Assembly (NCBI RefSeq): GCF_019856455.1
Contig: NZ_CP082205.1
Span: 2,170,001-2,234,000 of the forward strand
Direction: 5' to 3'
DNA from: Streptococcus suis
GTDB taxonomy: Bacteria > Bacillota > Bacilli > Lactobacillales > Streptococcaceae
DNA length: 64,000 nt
The position numbers and the translations under genes are program-made. The notes beneath the pieces are model-generated. The model worked only from the letters and a program-made list of their open reading frames with translations, ran no database searches and was not told the DNA's origin. Below, one piece after another: positions 37,314 to 46,342 of the stretch. Numbering within the stretch: the stretch's first letter is position 1; every line of letters begins with the position of its first letter.

Positions 37314-38042
37314 TTAGATTTTCTTCCGAAATACTTCGTACATGAGTACAGCAGCTGCTACGCTGGCGTTGAGAGATTGGACATGGCCCTTCATAGGAAT
37401 AGTGATCATCTCATCCACCTGCTTTTTGATATTGCTGGAGATGCCCTTGCCTTCGTTGCCAATAATAAGGGCTAGCTTGCCAGTCGTATTCCACTTGTGG
37501 CTTGGGGTTCCGTTCATATCGGTACCAAATACCCAGAAACCAGCCTCCTTGAGCTTATCAAGGGTTTGGCTGAGATTGGTTACTCGGGCGATTGGGACAT
37601 GGACCACCGCACCTGTTGAGGTCTTTGCCACAACGGGCGTCACGCCAACTGCTCGGTGCTTGGGAATGATGATGCCAGCCACCTGAGTGGCATCTGCGGT
37701 CCGTAAAATCGAGCCAAAGTTGTGGGGGTCTGTCAGACCGTCCAAGATGAGAATGAGGGGATTATCTTCCTGCTCTGCCTTTTCCAAAATCACCGACAGG
37801 TCCGCATAGGCGAACTCAGAGACCCGCAGGACAAAGCCTTGGTGAACGGCACCTTCTGTCATGTCAGACAGGGTCTTCTTGGGCGTCCAAGAAATCGACA
37901 CCTTCTTCTCTGCCGCCAGGGCCTTGATTTTTTCTACATTTTTTCCGCGTAAATCATCCTGGATGTAGAGCTTGTTGCCGGTGTTGGCCTCCAAACTCTC
38001 TACCACAGCATGCACGCCATATACGATATCATTTTGTTCCAT
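37314..38042 (-). CDS. rlmB: 23S rRNA 2'-O-methyltransferase RlmB (TrmH family)
   Basis: 242 residues, SPOUT class. N-terminal L30e-like domain (DIVYGVHAVVESLE), then SpoU motifs: ILDGLTDPHNFGSILRTADA, LALIIGNEGKGIS and MKGHVQSLNASVAAAVLMYE. It methylates a guanosine of 23S rRNA or is a close relative. ATG at 38042 is chosen; it has no ribosome-binding site but a TATAAT ends 6 bp upstream, suggesting leaderless translation. Directly followed by rae1. Confidence 0.9.
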   Translation of the reverse strand: MEQNDIVYGVHAVVESLEANTGNKLYIQDDLRGKNVEKIKALAAEKKVSISWTPKKTLSDMTEGAVHQGFVLRVSEFAYADLSVILEKAEQEDNPLILILDGLTDPHNFGSILRTADATQVAGIIIPKHRAVGVTPVVAKTSTGAVVHVPIARVTNLSQTLDKLKEAGFWVFGTDMNGTPSHKWNTTGKLALIIGNEGKGISSNIKKQVDEMITIPMKGHVQSLNASVAAAVLMYEVFRKKI

Positions 38043-38048
38043 GGTTTT

Positions 38049-38057
38049 ATTATAGCA
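38049..38057 (-). promoter_or_regulatory. Extended -10 promoter abutting the rlmB start
   Basis: Minus strand TGCTATAAT with AAAACC before ATG. The predicted transcription start falls at or next to the start codon. Confidence 0.55.
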
Positions 38058-38179
38058 TAGGTTGACTGAAAATAGGCGCTCACTATGTTCCAGCTGAAAA
38101 ACTTGACCGCCTATACAATCTATGTTATCCTTAGTTCTATCAATTTGTCCGGACAAACGGAATCGAAAAAGGAGAACTT

Positions 38180-38569
38180 ATGACACTTATTTTTGGAATC
38201 GTAGCAGGTCTGATTGCCTTTGCTATTGGTGGTTTGTGGTATGGTTTGATTTTCCGCGATACTTGGATCAAGGCTTCAGGCATTGACATGGCTAAGGTAG
38301 AAGCAGACCGTCCGGCTGGAAAAAATGGCCAGAAGGAAATGGTGATTTCCCTTGTCATTGAAGTGCTGACTGCTATCATTACTATTTTCTTCATCAAGAC
38401 CCTCGGTGTTTCACCACTTCACGCGGCTGGTGGCATGGGCGTGATTGCGGTCCTTGCTTCATTGAAAAACTACGTCTTTGAGCAACGCCCTATCAACCTC
38501 ATCCTCATCAACGAAAGCTACAAACTAGTCTGCTACCTGGTAGTCGGTATTATTGCTTTGTTTGCATAA
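38180..38569 (+). CDS. DUF1761 family membrane protein
   Basis: 129 residues with four hydrophobic segments; MTLIFGIVAGLIAFAIGGLW YGLIF, then a polar loop ending in GKNGQKEMV and helices to the end. DUF1761 proteins are uncharacterised small membrane proteins. RBS AAGGAGAACTT before the ATG. Own terminator; stands alone between rlmB and the exporter gene. Confidence 0.82.
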   Translation: MTLIFGIVAGLIAFAIGGLWYGLIFRDTWIKASGIDMAKVEADRPAGKNGQKEMVISLVIEVLTAIITIFFIKTLGVSPLHAAGGMGVIAVLASLKNYVFEQRPINLILINESYKLVCYLVVGIIALFA

Positions 38570-38573
38570 AATC

Positions 38574-38599
38574 AACCCTCCTAGCTTTAGGAGGGTTTT
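38574..38599 (+). terminator. Terminator of the DUF1761 gene
   Basis: AACCCTCCTA (38574-38583) pairs with TAGGAGGGTT (38588-38597), loop GCTT, then TT. Confidence 0.8.
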
Positions 38600-38638
38600 G
38601 TGGTACAATAGAAACAGATTAAGACCAAAGGAGCCACC

Positions 38639-39607
38639 ATGTCCCTCTCCCTCCGCACTATCAAACTGATTTTCGCAACCATCCTAGCCATTTACCTAGC
38701 GACCGCCCTAGGCTTGTCTTATGCGACAGCGGCTGGCATCATCGCCATTCTCAGCGTCCTCGATACCCGCAAGTCCAGCTTCAAAATGGCTCGCAACCGC
38801 CTCTTCTCCACCCTGCTAGCCCTGACCATAGCCGTCCTGACCTTCGCCCTCTTTGGCTTTGGTATCTGGACCCTGGGCATCTACCTAGCCCTCTATGTCC
38901 CTCTGGCCTACCGTTTTAACTGGGAGGCTGGCATTGCCCCCTCGACTGTCCTCGTTACCCATCTCTTGCTGGAGCAGGATATTTCGCTGATTTTTTTGGG
39001 AAATGAGCTGGCGCTTTTTCTGATTGGGGCAGGACTGGCACTCTTGTTTAACCTCTATATGCCCTCGCAAGAAAAGAAAATCGAGGTCTATCACGACCAA
39101 GTCGAAGACCTGCTCAAGCAGATTCTGCTCCGCTTTGAAGCCTTTCTGCTCAACGGCGACGGACGAAACGAGGCAGAATTGATTACGCAGCTGGATAAGA
39201 CCTTGGATGAAGCCCTGAAAGTCGTCTATCTAGACCGCCACAACCAGCTCTTCCAGCAGACCAATTACCAGGTCCATTACTTTGAAATGCGGGCAGCACA
39301 AAACAAAATCCTGCGGACCATGGCAGGAAATATCAACAAATGTTTACTGAAAGGCAGAGAAAATGTCATCCTGTCCAGCCTCTTCGAACGAACAGCCCAG
39401 CAACTAAGCCGAGAAAATTCTGCCAAAGAACTGCTCCTGGACATCGAACTCTTCCATGCCACCTTCCGCGAGCGACCTCTGCCGCAAACCAGAGAAGAAT
39501 TTGAAACTCGGGCCACCCTCTTCCAACTCCTACACGACATGGAGGTCTTTATTCGCCTCAAGGTTGATTTTTACGAAGTCTATAAAGACCAAGAACCGTC
39601 AGTTTAA
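38639..39607 (+). CDS. Aromatic acid exporter-family (FUSC/ArAE) membrane protein
   Basis: 322 residues: six hydrophobic segments in the first 140 (LRTIKLIFATILAIYLATAL, AAGIIAILSVLDTRKSSFKM, LFSTLLALTIAVLTFALFGF), then a cytosolic helical domain (VEDLLKQILLRFEAFLLNGD ...). This is the ArAE_1 (DUF939) arrangement. Substrates in streptococci are unknown. RBS AAAGGAGCCACC. Confidence 0.85.
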   Translation: MSLSLRTIKLIFATILAIYLATALGLSYATAAGIIAILSVLDTRKSSFKMARNRLFSTLLALTIAVLTFALFGFGIWTLGIYLALYVPLAYRFNWEAGIAPSTVLVTHLLLEQDISLIFLGNELALFLIGAGLALLFNLYMPSQEKKIEVYHDQVEDLLKQILLRFEAFLLNGDGRNEAELITQLDKTLDEALKVVYLDRHNQLFQQTNYQVHYFEMRAAQNKILRTMAGNINKCLLKGRENVILSSLFERTAQQLSRENSAKELLLDIELFHATFRERPLPQTREEFETRATLFQLLHDMEVFIRLKVDFYEVYKDQEPSV

Positions 39608-39619
39608 GCCGACGGTTCT
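39592..39619. terminator. Convergent-gene hairpin
   Basis: AGAACCGTC (39592-39600... loop) pairs with GACGGTTCT (39611-39619). The stop codons of both convergent genes lie in the loop region. T runs are weak on both strands. Confidence 0.5.
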
Positions 39620-39822
39620 TCTACTTTTCCATGAAATTCATCTGATACTTGGTTGTGCAAATGCACGAAAGATAGGCCCATCATGACCGCATTCCCTGCA
39701 ACTGCAATCATAAATTCTTCCTTAGAAGATACCTTTCCTAGCCAAATGGAGAGGATTAAAATGAGATTATAAAGCAAAATATAAAGAGCCGTTATACGAA
39801 TTTTTTTCAGTAGTGTCTTCAT
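39604..39822 (-). CDS. Small membrane protein
   Basis: 72 residues; two hydrophobic segments (ALYILLYNLILILSIWLG and FMIAVAGNAVMMGLSFVHL), Lys-rich N-terminus. AGGAGGTTCCT precedes the ATG. No family recognised. Overlaps the exporter gene by 4 bp at the stop codons. Confidence 0.65.
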   Translation of the reverse strand: MKTLLKKIRITALYILLYNLILILSIWLGKVSSKEEFMIAVAGNAVMMGLSFVHLHNQVSDEFHGKVEEPSA

Positions 39823-39960
39823 AGGAACCTCCTGTAAGTGTTTTCTATATTTATTATATAGAATTTAATAAAAAAATCAAGTATTCATGCGTTCTCAACC
39901 CAAAAAAACCGCCAGATTTTCATCCGACGGTCAGGTGTTTTATGAACAATTTTAGAAAGG

Positions 39961-41091
39961 TTAGACAATCGCCTTGCTTGTTTCATCATCAAAGAAGTGT
40001 GCTTTGTTGAGGTTGAAGGTCAAGCGAACTTTGTCTCCTGGGTTGTGGTAGTCACGCGCATCGACACGAGACACAAACTCTGTGCTACCTACTTTAGAGT
40101 AGAGCATGGTTTCTGCACCGAGAAGCTCAGATACCACCACTTCTGCTTCTACGATGGAAGATGGATAAGTGTCCAATTCCAACTGAGAAGCCTTGATGTC
40201 TTCTGGACGGATACCGAGGGTAAATGATTTGCCATTGTAACCTTTTTCTTCCAAGTGCTTGCGGCGTCCTTCTGGAAGAGCTACCTTGAAGCCATCTCCA
40301 ACAAGTTCACCATCTTGAAGCGTCACTGTGAAGAAGTTCATAGCTGGGCTACCGATGAAGCTGGCAACAAATTTGTTTACAGGTTTATTGTAAAGCTCTT
40401 CTGGGCTACCAATTTGTTCGATACGACCAATTGTACCTGTACCTGCTTCATTCTTAGTCGCAGACATGATAACAATACGATCAGCCAAGGTCATGGCTTC
40501 TGTTTGGTCGTGCGTTACATAGATCGTTGTTGCACCAATACGACGGTGGATTTTAGCAATCTCTGTACGCATGGACACACGCAATTTAGCATCCAAGTTT
40601 GACAAAGGCTCATCCATCAGGAATACTTTGGCATCACGGACAATGGCACGACCCATGGCAACACGTTGGCGTTGACCACCAGAAAGGTCTGCCGGCTTAC
40701 GTTGTAAGAATTCTGTCAATCCAAGGATTTGTGCTGCTTCTTCCACACGTTTTTTGATTTCATCCTTGCTGTACTTACGCAATTTCAAACCAAATGCCAT
40801 GTTGTCAAATACAGTCATATGAGGGTAAAGCGCGTAGTTCTGGAATACCATGGCAATGTCACGATCTTTTGGTGCCACATCGTTCATCAACACACCGTCG
40901 ATGTAAGCTTCACCTTCTGTAATATCTTCCAATCCGGCAATCATACGAAGAGTAGTTGATTTACCGCATCCTGACGGACCTACGAAAACAATAAACTCTT
41001 TATCTTTAATATCTAGATTAAAGTTTTCAACGGAATAATGCTCGCTATTTGGATATTTTTTATAAATATTTTTTAAATTAAGTTGAACCAT
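39961..41091 (-). CDS. msmK: Multiple-sugar ABC transporter ATPase MsmK
   Basis: 376 residues; ABC domain with GPSGCGKST, LSGGQRQRVAMGRAI, VFLMDEPLSNLDAKLR and VTHDQTEAMTLADR, then a C-terminal OB-fold regulatory domain (LGIRPEDIK). MsmK is the shared ATPase energising several carbohydrate importers in streptococci; it stands alone here without permeases, as expected. ATG at 41091 follows GAGGATTGAAC. A cre-like site lies 37 bp upstream. Confidence 0.94.
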   Translation of the reverse strand: MVQLNLKNIYKKYPNSEHYSVENFNLDIKDKEFIVFVGPSGCGKSTTLRMIAGLEDITEGEAYIDGVLMNDVAPKDRDIAMVFQNYALYPHMTVFDNMAFGLKLRKYSKDEIKKRVEEAAQILGLTEFLQRKPADLSGGQRQRVAMGRAIVRDAKVFLMDEPLSNLDAKLRVSMRTEIAKIHRRIGATTIYVTHDQTEAMTLADRIVIMSATKNEAGTGTIGRIEQIGSPEELYNKPVNKFVASFIGSPAMNFFTVTLQDGELVGDGFKVALPEGRRKHLEEKGYNGKSFTLGIRPEDIKASQLELDTYPSSIVEAEVVVSELLGAETMLYSKVGSTEFVSRVDARDYHNPGDKVRLTFNLNKAHFFDDETSKAIV

Positions 41092-41127
41092 GTTCAATCC
41101 TCGCTTTCTTTGATGCCTCTATTGTAA

Positions 41128-41142
41128 ATGAAAACGCTTTAT
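41128..41142. promoter_or_regulatory. cre (CcpA) site of msmK
   Basis: ATGAAAACGCTTTAT matches the catabolite-responsive consensus WTGAAARCGYTTTCW at all but one position. CcpA control of msmK is inferred. Confidence 0.6.
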
Positions 41143-41200
41143 TTTTCCATGTCAATCTGAACAAAAATATAAAAATCTTTTGTACAAGTTGCACAAAAGA

Positions 41201-42055
41201 CTAGTAAATTCTATCTAATAAAATTTGATAACAGAAACTCAAGTCGGTCAGGTCTTTGAGCTGGAGCCCGGTCATATCCTGCCACTTGTCCAAACGGTAT
41301 TGGAGAGTATTGCGGTGGATATAGAGGACTTGAGCGGCCTTGGTAACCACAGCTCCTTCTGTCCATAGGGCTAGAATGATAGCCTGCATATCCTGCTGAT
41401 CAATCAGCTCCAGCATACTGGCTTTTATCAGGCTAAATTCTAAGCCTGCTCTGCCTTGTCCCCAAAGAAAGAGTTGACTAAAGGAGAGGACGGCTGACTG
41501 CTGGTAGCGTGCCCGCCAGTGAGCAAAGAGTTGAGCTTCTGCTTGATAGAGTCTAGGCCAGTGGTCTGCGATGTGTTTGGGCCAGACCTGTCCGACCAAA
41601 AGGGTCAACCGCAAGCCGAAGTCAAACTCCAAGGCCGACAGGGTATCTGCTAGAAGGGTTTGATAGTCTGTCCAAGTGCCTTGCTCCAGGATAAAGAGGT
41701 AGTCCTGAGCCGTCAGTTGCACCTGAGCTACCTGGCTGGGAAGGAGGTCGGTCATCATGGCCTGCCAAGCATCCAGCTGGGCTTCTTTTTGTGACCAAAG
41801 GTGGATATGGATAAATTGAATGGCCTCAACTGTCTGAGGAAGCCTTCCCTGATCGTGTAGATAGGACTGCCAGGGACTTGACTGGACCTGCTTTCGAGGA
41901 TGTGATAGCAAGGACAAAAGGTAGCCTTCCCGATCCGTCAAGTCTGCATCAGACAAGTCCAGATAAGATCCGTCGCCCAATTGAAGTGAGCATTCACCCT
42001 CTACTTGTGACAACTTTGCCTGCGGAAACCAGCTTACAAGTTCCTTTTCGTCCAT
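41201..42055 (-). CDS. PucR/CdaR-type transcriptional regulator
   Basis: 284 residues. The C-terminal HTH_30 motif is clear: GAVVTKAAQVLYIHRNTLQY RLDKWQDMTGLQL. The N-terminal two thirds are leucine/glutamine-rich and lack a recognised ligand domain. It follows mrnC by 1 bp and precedes msmK, so it may respond to sugar state, but the target is not evident. Confidence 0.8.
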   Translation of the reverse strand: MDEKELVSWFPQAKLSQVEGECSLQLGDGSYLDLSDADLTDREGYLLSLLSHPRKQVQSSPWQSYLHDQGRLPQTVEAIQFIHIHLWSQKEAQLDAWQAMMTDLLPSQVAQVQLTAQDYLFILEQGTWTDYQTLLADTLSALEFDFGLRLTLLVGQVWPKHIADHWPRLYQAEAQLFAHWRARYQQSAVLSFSQLFLWGQGRAGLEFSLIKASMLELIDQQDMQAIILALWTEGAVVTKAAQVLYIHRNTLQYRLDKWQDMTGLQLKDLTDLSFCYQILLDRIY

Positions 42056-42056
42056 C

Positions 42057-42455
42057 TTATCCCCTTTCTATTTTGTCAACACACCAAGCGACCAACTCCT
42101 CTAGTCGTTCAATCTGCTCGGTCATGTGCAAATAGCCCAAAACCGCCTCAAAGCCTGTGGACATCCGATAGGTGACCACGTCCGCATTCTTGGCCTTGGT
42201 GTGGCTATTGGTATTGCGGCCCCGCTTGTAGATCTCTTCCTCTTTTTCGGTCAATAGCTGAGCTTCTAAGAGGGCAGAGATCAGACTTGCCTGAGCCTTG
42301 GCCGAGACATATTTGTTGGCCTCTCCATGCAATTTGTTAGGCTTGGTCAGCCCCTTGAAAATCAAGTGCCGTCTGACATACATGGAATAGACCGCATCCC
42401 CTTCAAAAGCCAGGGCAATTCCATTGATGAGATTAACATCTACTGCCTTAGTCAC
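42057..42455 (-). CDS. mrnC: Mini-ribonuclease III
   Basis: 132 residues; RNase III domain without dsRNA-binding domain. NGIALAFEGDAVYSMYVRRH contains the signature Glu/Asp and RGRNTNSHTKAKNADVVTYR the second active segment. It processes 23S rRNA ends. GTG start preceded by GAGGTGGACAC, overlapping the end of cysS by 8 bp, the usual Firmicute arrangement. Confidence 0.93.
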   Translation of the reverse strand: MTKAVDVNLINGIALAFEGDAVYSMYVRRHLIFKGLTKPNKLHGEANKYVSAKAQASLISALLEAQLLTEKEEEIYKRGRNTNSHTKAKNADVVTYRMSTGFEAVLGYLHMTEQIERLEELVAWCVDKIERG

Positions 42456-43791
42456 GTGTCCACCTCACACCATCCTTGGTATCTAAGAGCTTGATGCCCT
42501 GAGCTGCCAATTGATCCCGAATCCGGTCAGCCGTCACAAAGTCCCGATTGGCACGCGCTGCTTGACGTTCTGCTATCAAGGCTTCAATCTCGCTGTCCAA
42601 GACTTCTTCTTCAAAGACAATACCAAAGACGGCGAGCATCTTGCCAAAGGCTTCTTTTACAGTTTCATCATAGTTGCCTGAGTTGATCCACTTGGCAAAG
42701 TCAAAGATAGCCGTAATGCCGTTTGCTGCGTTGAAATCATCATCCATGGCTGCTTCAAAGGCCGCCAAATGCAATTCAAGACCTGACTTATCCACAAAGT
42801 TTTGCACAGGTTGTGTATAAGTATTTTTCAGATATTTGAGATTGATTTCCGCATCTGAAATAGCCTTCTCAGTGTAGTTGAGCGGACGGCGGTAGTGCTG
42901 GGTAGATAGGAAGAATCGCAAGACCTGACCGTCAATCTGTTCCAACATATCATGTGCTGTCAGGAAATTGCCCAAGGACTTGGACATCTTCTCATCGTTG
43001 ATGTTTAGCATGGCATTGTGCATCCAATAATTCGCAAAGGTTTGACCCGTTCTACACTCAGACTGGGCGATTTCATTGGTATGGTGAGGGAATTCCAAAT
43101 CCGCACCACCACCGTGAATATCAATGGTAGCTCCCAAAATCTCTGTCGCCATAACCGAACACTCGATATGCCAACCTGGACGACCTGCTCCCCAAGGACT
43201 TTCCCAAGAAACTTCGCCTGGCTTGGCAGTTTTCCACAGGGCAAAGTCGAAAGGATGTTCTTTCAGTTGACCTTCTCCCTCAACCCGACCAGAAGCCCCA
43301 GCCTCTAAGTCAGACAGGGTTTTGTTGGCCAAACGAGCATAGTTTTCAGCCTTTTCCACACGGAAATAAACATCCCCAGCCGCCTCGTAGGCATAGCCCT
43401 TGTCAATCAAGACCTGTACAAAATCAATGATTTCATCTATGTAGTCAATGACACGAGGATTTTTGGTAGCAGGCTTGACACCCAACTTTGCCACATCTTC
43501 CTTGAAAGCTGCGATAAATTTATCAGACAGTTCCTTGGTTGACATGCCAGCTTCATTGGCAGCTTTGATAATCTTGTCATCCACATCCGTAAAGTTTGAA
43601 ATGTAAGCTACATCAAAGCCACGGTATTCAAAATAGCGACGGATGGTATCAAAAGCCACAACGCTACGGGCATTACCGATATGGATATAGTTGTAAACCG
43701 TTGGTCCGCAGACATACATCTTGACCTTGCCCTCTTCCAAGGGCACAAAGTCACGCAAACTGCGAGTCATGGTATCGTAAATTTTAATCAT
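42448..43791 (-). CDS. cysS: Cysteinyl-tRNA synthetase
   Basis: 447 residues, class I. HIGH motif as YIHIGNARS near residue 34, zinc ligands in MYVCGPTVYN and GWHIECSVMA with HHTNEIAQSE, and KMSKSLGN near 265. DALR-type anticodon-binding C-terminus. Coupled to mrnC. No T-box was seen upstream; a 61-residue membrane protein gene precedes it. Confidence 0.96.
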   Translation of the reverse strand: MIKIYDTMTRSLRDFVPLEEGKVKMYVCGPTVYNYIHIGNARSVVAFDTIRRYFEYRGFDVAYISNFTDVDDKIIKAANEAGMSTKELSDKFIAAFKEDVAKLGVKPATKNPRVIDYIDEIIDFVQVLIDKGYAYEAAGDVYFRVEKAENYARLANKTLSDLEAGASGRVEGEGQLKEHPFDFALWKTAKPGEVSWESPWGAGRPGWHIECSVMATEILGATIDIHGGGADLEFPHHTNEIAQSECRTGQTFANYWMHNAMLNINDEKMSKSLGNFLTAHDMLEQIDGQVLRFFLSTQHYRRPLNYTEKAISDAEINLKYLKNTYTQPVQNFVDKSGLELHLAAFEAAMDDDFNAANGITAIFDFAKWINSGNYDETVKEAFGKMLAVFGIVFEEEVLDSEIEALIAERQAARANRDFVTADRIRDQLAAQGIKLLDTKDGVRWTRD

Positions 43792-43801
43792 AGTTTCTCC
43801 A

Positions 43802-43987
43802 TTACTTCTGAGTATTCTTTAGGACTTGATACTTTTGATACAATTTTACTAGCCAATAAGCTGTTGCAGCCAACCAAATCATCCCTAACTGCCAGTTTCC
43901 TTGGGAAAATTTAAGGATAAATAGAATTGTTCCACCGATGGCGGTCAACACATAAGGCCAGTTTTGTCTTACTAATTTTTTTAACAT
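43802..43987 (-). CDS. Small two-helix membrane protein
   Basis: 61 residues; LVRQNWPYVLTAIGGTILFI and LGMIWLAATAYWLVKLYQ are hydrophobic. Overlaps the phosphorylase gene by 7 bp and lies 10 bp before cysS, so it is part of the same transcript. No family recognised. Confidence 0.6.
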   Translation of the reverse strand: MLKKLVRQNWPYVLTAIGGTILFILKFSQGNWQLGMIWLAATAYWLVKLYQKYQVLKNTQK

Positions 43988-44754
43988 GATCTACTTTCTA
44001 ATGTTCTTGCAATCGCCATGGCTACCTCAAAGAAGGTCATACTGTCAGCCGTTCGTTCTTCCCGACGGGTATCCCACTCGTTCTTGTGGTGGTCCACATA
44101 GTCTGCCGTGTAGAAAAATTGATAGACCTTGGCCTGACGATAATTGGCCCAAGCCATGATAGCAGAAGCCTCCATATCGACCACCATAGCACCAGCCGCT
44201 AGGCGGCGTTTGACTTTGGCAGCCGTTTCCCGAAAGAAAGCGTCCGTGGTCCAGGTCTTGGCCCGCACGTGCTCGATTCCCACTTGGTCCAAGGCCTTTT
44301 CCATGGTCAATAGCAAAGCAGGGTCATAGCTGATTTCATCGCTGGCAGGAGCGTAGTGGTAACTAGTTCCCTCGTCCCGAAGAGCAGAGCTAGGAAGGAT
44401 AATCTTATCCGCAGCAAGCGACTTATCCAGCACCCCACAAGAACCCAGAACGATAAAATTCTCAAAGCCACAGGCTTTCAGTTCCTCCAAGTGACCAACC
44501 GACATGGGAGCACCGATTACTGCCAATATGACCGCAACCTGCAGGCCATCTCTTTCCAAAATATACCAAGGATGGCGACCGTTTAGGGTCTGTAAATGAC
44601 CACCTTCTCTGCTCTCAGGTAGCTGACGGACACGATCTACAATTTCCCCATTGAAGGAGAAAATCATGGTCTCACATACCTCACCGCCACCACGAATGGC
44701 CTTGTCCGTCGGTTCAATAACTGCAGAGGTGTTTTCAAATTCTTCTAATAGCAT
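43981..44754 (-). CDS. Nucleoside phosphorylase-family protein
   Basis: 257 residues with the PNP/UDP-1 fold: ILAVIGAPMSVGHLEELKAC (phosphate-binding), FIVLGSCGVLDKSL, and VVDMEASAIMAWANYR, the ribose-binding MEAS motif. Probably cleaves uridine or a purine nucleoside; substrate not determined. Co-directional with the GNAT gene (2-bp gap). Confidence 0.88.
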   Translation of the reverse strand: MLLEEFENTSAVIEPTDKAIRGGGEVCETMIFSFNGEIVDRVRQLPESREGGHLQTLNGRHPWYILERDGLQVAVILAVIGAPMSVGHLEELKACGFENFIVLGSCGVLDKSLAADKIILPSSALRDEGTSYHYAPASDEISYDPALLLTMEKALDQVGIEHVRAKTWTTDAFFRETAAKVKRRLAAGAMVVDMEASAIMAWANYRQAKVYQFFYTADYVDHHKNEWDTRREERTADSMTFFEVAMAIARTLESRSC

Positions 44755-44755
44755 A

Positions 44756-45616
44756 TCAACCTTCTTTCGGGTCTAAGTAGACCACTTGTGTCTGCTTTAT
44801 AAAACCGATATTTTCATACAGCCGCTTAGCGATGAGGTTATCATCTTCGACGGCGATTTGAAAAGGTTTGTCATTTTTCCTGATAAGGTCATTGATGACA
44901 GCTTTGACTAAGTAGGTGCCGTAACCTTTTTGTTGCTGGTCTGGTGCGATAGCTAAACCGTAAAGATAGTTATCATCGGTCGATATATCTACTGTGCATG
45001 AACCGATAACCGCTCCGCTATGTTCCAAAAGGTAAAGCAAGCTGTCCGCATCAGCGATAGCCTCACGTGCGTAACGAAGAGCCACCTCATAGTCGCTATC
45101 AAAGACCTTTGTTTGGAAACGTGCAATGTCGTCTGCATGGTGAGCCTGTGCCAAACTCACTGTGAGTTCAGCCTGTTGTGAGAGCTGATAAGGCACTCGT
45201 TCACGACCCAGCCATGTCTCCGTATCCGTAACTTCTACCAAGTTCCATGCTGTCGCAAGGTCTGGGTGCCTGTCAAGAAAGACACGTTCGGTCTGAAAGG
45301 TCACACTAGCGATAGGATAGTTAGCCGTCTTCGTCTGGTAGCAATCATAGAGCTTGCGTGCCAGACCCTGTCTACGGTAGTCTGGGTGCACGAGAATTGC
45401 AAGCTCCACATCCTCATCATCGGCATACACAGTCAAGAGCCCCACCAACTGTTCGCCTTGATAGGCCAAGAAAAAAGCTGGCATTTCAGGGTCAAAGTTG
45501 AGCATATTTGACAGGTAAGGGGCACGATAGGTCCCGTCATGGGATTGTACAGTGCTTATCAGGGTTTTTGCTGCAGACAACTGCTGGGGATTTAGGACAT
45601 TAGTGGCTAGTATCAT
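44756..45616 (-). CDS. Double GNAT-domain acetyltransferase
   Basis: 286 residues. N-terminal GNAT-like half with VHPDYRRQGLARKLYDCY and C-terminal half with GLAIAPDQQQKGYGTYLVKA and NDKPFQIAVEDDNLIAKRLYENIGF. The R/Q-x-x-G-x-G/A motif is present in both. The substrate is unknown. Situated between cysE and the phosphorylase. Confidence 0.85.
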   Translation of the reverse strand: MILATNVLNPQQLSAAKTLISTVQSHDGTYRAPYLSNMLNFDPEMPAFFLAYQGEQLVGLLTVYADDEDVELAILVHPDYRRQGLARKLYDCYQTKTANYPIASVTFQTERVFLDRHPDLATAWNLVEVTDTETWLGRERVPYQLSQQAELTVSLAQAHHADDIARFQTKVFDSDYEVALRYAREAIADADSLLYLLEHSGAVIGSCTVDISTDDNYLYGLAIAPDQQQKGYGTYLVKAVINDLIRKNDKPFQIAVEDDNLIAKRLYENIGFIKQTQVVYLDPKEG

Positions 45617-45671
45617 GCTTATTTTTCCTTTCTATGGCTAACTCACTTAGGACTTACTATATGTGGCTTTC

Positions 45672-46289
45672 CTACAAATGCGACGAATGGTGGCTAGCTT
45701 CTCGTAATTCCGCAAGCTTAGTCGTGTAGTGTTCACGGCCACCTTCCATGTCATGAATGACTTTTTCATCTTTTTGACCATGAACACGTACGATTTTAGC
45801 CGGCATACCGACCACTGTCACATCTGCTGGAACATCGGCTAGGACAACGGCAGCAGCACCCACTTTAGCATTTTCCCCAATCTCAATGGGACCAATGACC
45901 TGTGCATGTGCAGAAACCAGAGCTCCTCTTCGTACAGTTGGATGGCGTTTGCCACAATCCTTACCCGTACCACCAAGCGTTACCCCGTGGTAAAGCATGA
46001 CACCAGACTCAATAATGGCCGTCTCACCAATAACCAAACCATCTCCGTGGTCAATGAAGACACCTGAAGCAATCTCAGCACCTGGATGAATTTCAATATT
46101 AGTCCAAAAACGCCAAAATTGGCTGTGCATCCGAGCTAGTAATTTAAAACCTTTTTTCCACATCCAGTGGGACAAACGGTGGGCAGCCAAGGCCTTGACA
46201 CCTGGGTAGGTCAAAAGAACTTCCAAGGTCGTCCGTGCTGCCGGATCTTTTTCTTTTACAATCTCAATGGTGTCCTTCCACCAACCCAT
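45672..46289 (-). CDS. cysE: Serine O-acetyltransferase
   Basis: 205 residues; N-terminal helical domain (PAARTTLEVLLTYPGVKALAAHRL) and left-handed beta-helix with HPGAEIASGVFIDHGDGLVIG and GVTLGGTGKDCGKRHPTV. Makes O-acetylserine for cysteine synthesis. ATG at 46289 follows AAGGAGTGACT. Located between pnp and cysS, standard for streptococci. Confidence 0.94.
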   Translation of the reverse strand: MGWWKDTIEIVKEKDPAARTTLEVLLTYPGVKALAAHRLSHWMWKKGFKLLARMHSQFWRFWTNIEIHPGAEIASGVFIDHGDGLVIGETAIIESGVMLYHGVTLGGTGKDCGKRHPTVRRGALVSAHAQVIGPIEIGENAKVGAAAVVLADVPADVTVVGMPAKIVRVHGQKDEKVIHDMEGGREHYTTKLAELREASHHSSHL

Positions 46290-46342
46290 AGTCACTCCTT
46301 CTAGCGAGAAGACAAGCCCGCTACCGAACTTGTCTACTCAGC

